Origin: JBOHCT01 sp050699055
Lineage (GTDB): Bacteria; Actinomycetota; Actinomycetes; Streptosporangiales; JBOHCT01
Reading direction: 5' to 3'
Assembly: GCA_050699055.1 (NCBI GenBank)
Contig: JBOHCT010000176.1
Location: 1-9,111, forward strand
Length of the DNA stretch: 9,111 bases
Shown here in pieces: positions 7,003 through 9,111 of the stretch. The first letter of the stretch is position 1. The number at the start of each line of letters is the position of its first letter. The notes beneath the pieces are model-generated. The model did not search any database. It was not told where the DNA came from and saw only the letters and a program-made list of their open reading frames with translations. The position numbers were made by a program, and so were the translations under genes.

Positions 7003-8349
7003 CTACCCCGAGCTGATCGCGTCGTTCGCCTCCCGCACCGCGCGGTCGGTGGCCTCCTTGGGTGAGAGCTGGCCAAGGTACATCTGGTTGAGCACCGGCT
7101 TGATCTCGCCGACCGACGCGTCGTAGTTGGCCACGACGGGCACCGCGAAGGTGGCGCCCGCACTCATCTGCCCGGTCGCGGGGCTCATGTCGACGCCCTT
7201 GGACTTCCAGTACTTCACATACAGCGGCGCGAGGCTCTTGATCGCGGGGATCGACCCGCCGGCGCTGGCGGTGACCCGCCTGGCCTGCTTCGACCCGAGG
7301 AACGCGACGAACTTCTTCGCCGCCTCCGGATGGTCGGTGCCGGCGAAGACCACCTCGCCCGCGCCGTGCGAGCTGGAGAACCGACCGGCCGGTCCGACGG
7401 GCATCTTCGCGACGCCGATGTCGAAGTTGGAGTCGGGGGCGATGAACGACACCAGCGCGTTCGACCCGGGGAACACGGCGACCTGGCCGCGCTGGAACAT
7501 CTCTGTGGCCTGACCGGACGGCGGGTTCGTCATCGACGCCGGCGGCGAGACGTGCCACCGCGTGATGAGGTCGACGGCCCAGGTCAGCGCCTCGACGGAC
7601 TTGGGCCCGTCGAGGGTCCACTTGCCGTACGGGTGATCGATCAGCCGGCCGCCGTTGTCACGGACCCAGTTCGACCACTGGGAGCCGAAGTGGTTCCAGG
7701 ACGCGAAGCCCCAGCGCTTCACGTGCTTGGGGTCGAAGCCCGGCTCACCGGGGTGACGGCCCTGCTTGTCGACGGTCAGCTTCTTCATCAAGGCGACGAA
7801 GCTGCCGCTCCCTTGCGGGTCCCAGGTCAGCTTGTCCGGCATCGTGACGCCGACCTTCTTGAACAGGTCCTTGTTGTAGTACATCACCTGGACGCCCTGG
7901 TCCGCGGGGATCGCGTACATCTTCCCCTTGTACTGATAGGACTTCCACGCGATCTCGCGATAGGCGCCCGAGTCGATGCCGTGCTTCTCCACGACCGGGG
8001 ACAGGTCCATCAGCATGCCCTTGCGGACGTACGTGGCGAACCGCGAGGGAAGCACCTTGAACACGTCGGGAGCGGTCCCGGCGGCGGCCTCCGTGGTGAG
8101 CTTCTTCCAGTACGCGGACCAGGGCAGCAGCTCGATCTTCACGTCGATGTTCGAGTGTTTCTTCTCGAAGGCGGCCACGATCTTCTGGTAGCGCTGCTTC
8201 TGCTCCTTGTCCCACAGCCGGTACACGATCTGTGTCTTGCCTTGGGAGCCGCTGTCGCCGGCACCTCCTCCCCCGCCGCAGGCGGCCAGGGGCGCGAGCG
8301 TCAGCGCGCACGCGATCGCGCCTACTCGGCGAAACTTTGCCCGTCGCAT
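7003..8349 (-). CDS. ABC transporter sugar-binding lipoprotein (family 1)
   Basis: Predicted extracellular solute-binding lipoprotein of a carbohydrate ABC importer (448 aa). The N terminus is a lipoprotein signal: basic MRRAKFRR, a short hydrophobic stretch, and the lipobox LAAC with Cys24 as the lipidated residue, followed by a Gly-rich linker. The mature part shows family-1 binding-protein features: IVYRLWDKEQKQRYQKIVAAFEKK-like opening (about 41-64), AAAGTAPDVF (88-97), the VMYYNKDLFKKVGV segment (155-168), and FQRGQVAVFPGSN (285-297). Aromatic residues such as the WNHFGSQWSNW cluster (218-228) would suit sugar stacking. The start at 8349 is chosen because AAGGAG lies seven bases upstream and the resulting signal peptide has a normal length; an ATG at 8401-8403 would add 18 polar residues. 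It lies downstream of a permease gene, not upstream as is commoner. The bound sugar cannot be read from sequence; context suggests a galactose-containing oligosaccharide. Confidence 0.93.
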   Translation of the reverse strand: MRRAKFRRVGAIACALTLAPLAACGGGGGAGDSGSQGKTQIVYRLWDKEQKQRYQKIVAAFEKKHSNIDVKIELLPWSAYWKKLTTEAAAGTAPDVFKVLPSRFATYVRKGMLMDLSPVVEKHGIDSGAYREIAWKSYQYKGKMYAIPADQGVQVMYYNKDLFKKVGVTMPDKLTWDPQGSGSFVALMKKLTVDKQGRHPGEPGFDPKHVKRWGFASWNHFGSQWSNWVRDNGGRLIDHPYGKWTLDGPKSVEALTWAVDLITRWHVSPPASMTNPPSGQATEMFQRGQVAVFPGSNALVSFIAPDSNFDIGVAKMPVGPAGRFSSSHGAGEVVFAGTDHPEAAKKFVAFLGSKQARRVTASAGGSIPAIKSLAPLYVKYWKSKGVDMSPATGQMSAGATFAVPVVANYDASVGEIKPVLNQMYLGQLSPKEATDRAVREANDAISSG

Positions 8350-8356
8350 CGGTGTA

Positions 8357-8362
8357 CTCCTT
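8357..8362 (-). promoter_or_regulatory. Ribosome binding site deciding the binding-protein start
   Basis: The minus strand reads AAGGAG, seven bases before the ATG at 8347-8349. This favours that start over the in-frame ATG at 8401-8403, which overlaps the permease stop as ATGA and would lengthen the signal peptide. Confidence 0.8.
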
Positions 8363-8399
8363 CTCCGGGGACTATTAGCGAGGACGCGGGATTCATCTG

Positions 8400-9111
8400 T
8401 CATTTGAGTCCCGTCAGCATGATCGACCGCACGATGTAGCGCTGGAAGGCGAGATACATCGCCACCATCGGGACCAGGGCGACGAAACTGCCGGCCATGA
8501 GCAGCCCGAAGTGGGTGCCGATCTTCCCCTGCAGCACCGCGATACCGACCGTCACCGGCTGGGTGTTCTGGTCGCTGGTGATGATGAGCGGCCACATGAA
8601 CTTGTTCCACGAGAAGACCGTCGTGATGATGGCGAGGGTGCCGAGGATCGGCCGGCTGAGCGGCAGGATCACCCGGACCAGAATGGTCAGCCTGCCGGCG
8701 CCGTCGATGAGTGCGGCCTCCTCGAGGTCGCGCGGAATCGTGCGCAGGTACTGCCGCATGAGGAACACGCCGTACGGCGTGCCGAGGATGAACGGGCCCA
8801 CCAGCCCGAACCAGGTGTTCACCCAGCCGAGTTGGCGCATGATGAGGTACAGCGGGATCAACGTCACCGCGTTCGGCACCATGAGGGTGGCGACGTAGAC
8901 CCAGAAGAGCACGTCGCGTCCGGGAAACCGCAGCCGTGCGAAGGCGTAGGCGGCCAGGGTGGTGAAGAACAGCTCGCCGACGACCAGCAACACGGTGAGG
9001 ACGACGGAGTTCACGATGTAGTGCAGGAACCCGGACTGGAACAGCGCGATGAAGTTCCCCAGCGTCGGGGGGATGGCCGGAACCCACGGCGGCGCGGAGA
9101 AGAGCTGGCCC
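8400..9111 (-). CDS. ABC sugar permease, MalG type (5' end outside window)
   Basis: Inner-membrane permease subunit of a carbohydrate ABC importer (binding-protein-dependent transport family, MalG/CUT1 type). About 236 residues are present, and the frame stays open to the window edge, so the N terminus and probably the first membrane segment are missing. The edge residues (FSAPPWVPAIPPTLGNF, then LFQSGFLHYIVNS) match the periplasmic loop that precedes the second segment in MalG proteins. Counting residues from the Val coded at 9012-9014, further membrane segments lie near 1-27, 35-59, 68-88, 122-146 and 170-195. The cytoplasmic EAA loop that docks on the ATPase is clear at about 98-124 (EEAALIDGAG, then VILPLSRPIL; roughly bases 8643-8723). 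The protein ends IMLTGLK, as is typical. The partner MalF-type permease should lie just upstream. No ATPase is seen; many actinomycetes use a shared MsiK-type ATPase encoded elsewhere. Confidence 0.95.
   Translation of the reverse strand, partial: GQLFSAPPWVPAIPPTLGNFIALFQSGFLHYIVNSVVLTVLLVVGELFFTTLAAYAFARLRFPGRDVLFWVYVATLMVPNAVTLIPLYLIMRQLGWVNTWFGLVGPFILGTPYGVFLMRQYLRTIPRDLEEAALIDGAGRLTILVRVILPLSRPILGTLAIITTVFSWNKFMWPLIITSDQNTQPVTVGIAVLQGKIGTHFGLLMAGSFVALVPMVAMYLAFQRYIVRSIMLTGLK

Noticed and set aside
4501..7065. Very long open frame on the plus strand (854 codons) opposite GH42 and sulfatase
   Set aside because: Rich in Arg, Pro, Val and Gly without recognisable motifs, as expected opposite a GC-rich gene; it crosses two well-supported genes with intact catalytic motifs.
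8400..9014. GTG at 9012-9014 as the permease start
   Set aside because: The frame continues upstream to the window edge with residues typical of the MalG loop before its second membrane segment, so the gene is only cut by the window edge.
8350..9087. Upstream extension of the binding-protein frame to 9087, or a start at 8403
   Set aside because: The 9087 extension lies inside the permease gene in another frame. The 8403 ATG would place 18 polar residues before a normal lipoprotein signal, whereas the ATG at 8349 has a well-spaced AAGGAG.
1..9111. Search for tRNA/rRNA genes, CRISPR repeats, transposases, phage genes or defence genes
   Set aside because: None seen on either strand; the minus-strand genes account for nearly the whole window and no gap exceeds about 121 bases.

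Overview
The window is very GC-rich, with strong third-position G/C bias, AGGAG-type ribosome sites, some GTG starts and genes packed with tiny gaps or overlaps. This points to a high-GC actinomycete; I cannot name the genus. Every convincing gene lies on the minus strand, so the region reads from right (9111) to left (1).

In transcription order the layout is as follows. A MalG-type ABC sugar permease (8400-9111) has its 5' end outside the window. A lipoprotein solute-binding protein follows (7003-8349). After a 96-bp gap holding a long imperfect hairpin comes a cytoplasmic GH42 beta-galactosidase (4768-6906). Its end overlaps by 14 bp a cytoplasmic S1-type sulfatase (3291-4781). After 43 bp comes a secreted 5'-nucleotidase-type metallophosphoesterase with a GTG start (1478-3247). 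Nine bases after its stop begins a compact GH36 alpha-galactosidase (122-1468). A near-perfect 18-bp inverted repeat straddles the stop codon of that last gene, and nothing else can be called in bases 1-121. No promoter, regulator, RNA gene, transposase or CRISPR array is visible, so the operon promoter probably lies upstream of 9111.

The genes read as a transport-and-catabolism operon. The lipoprotein captures an oligosaccharide and the permease imports it, presumably with a second permease and an ATPase encoded elsewhere. Three enzymes without signal peptides then take it apart inside the cell. The combination of beta-galactosidase, alpha-galactosidase and sulfatase is what would be needed for a short sulfated glycan containing both alpha- and beta-linked galactose, such as carrageenan-type fragments. 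That substrate is an inference; each enzyme family is common on its own. The exported phosphoesterase is the odd member and may mean that the natural substrate carries phosphate, or it may simply be a passenger. I see no clearly new molecular machine here. The most useful leads are the operon's combined substrate logic, the unexplained inverted-repeat structure at its end, and the active-site pattern of the sulfatase.
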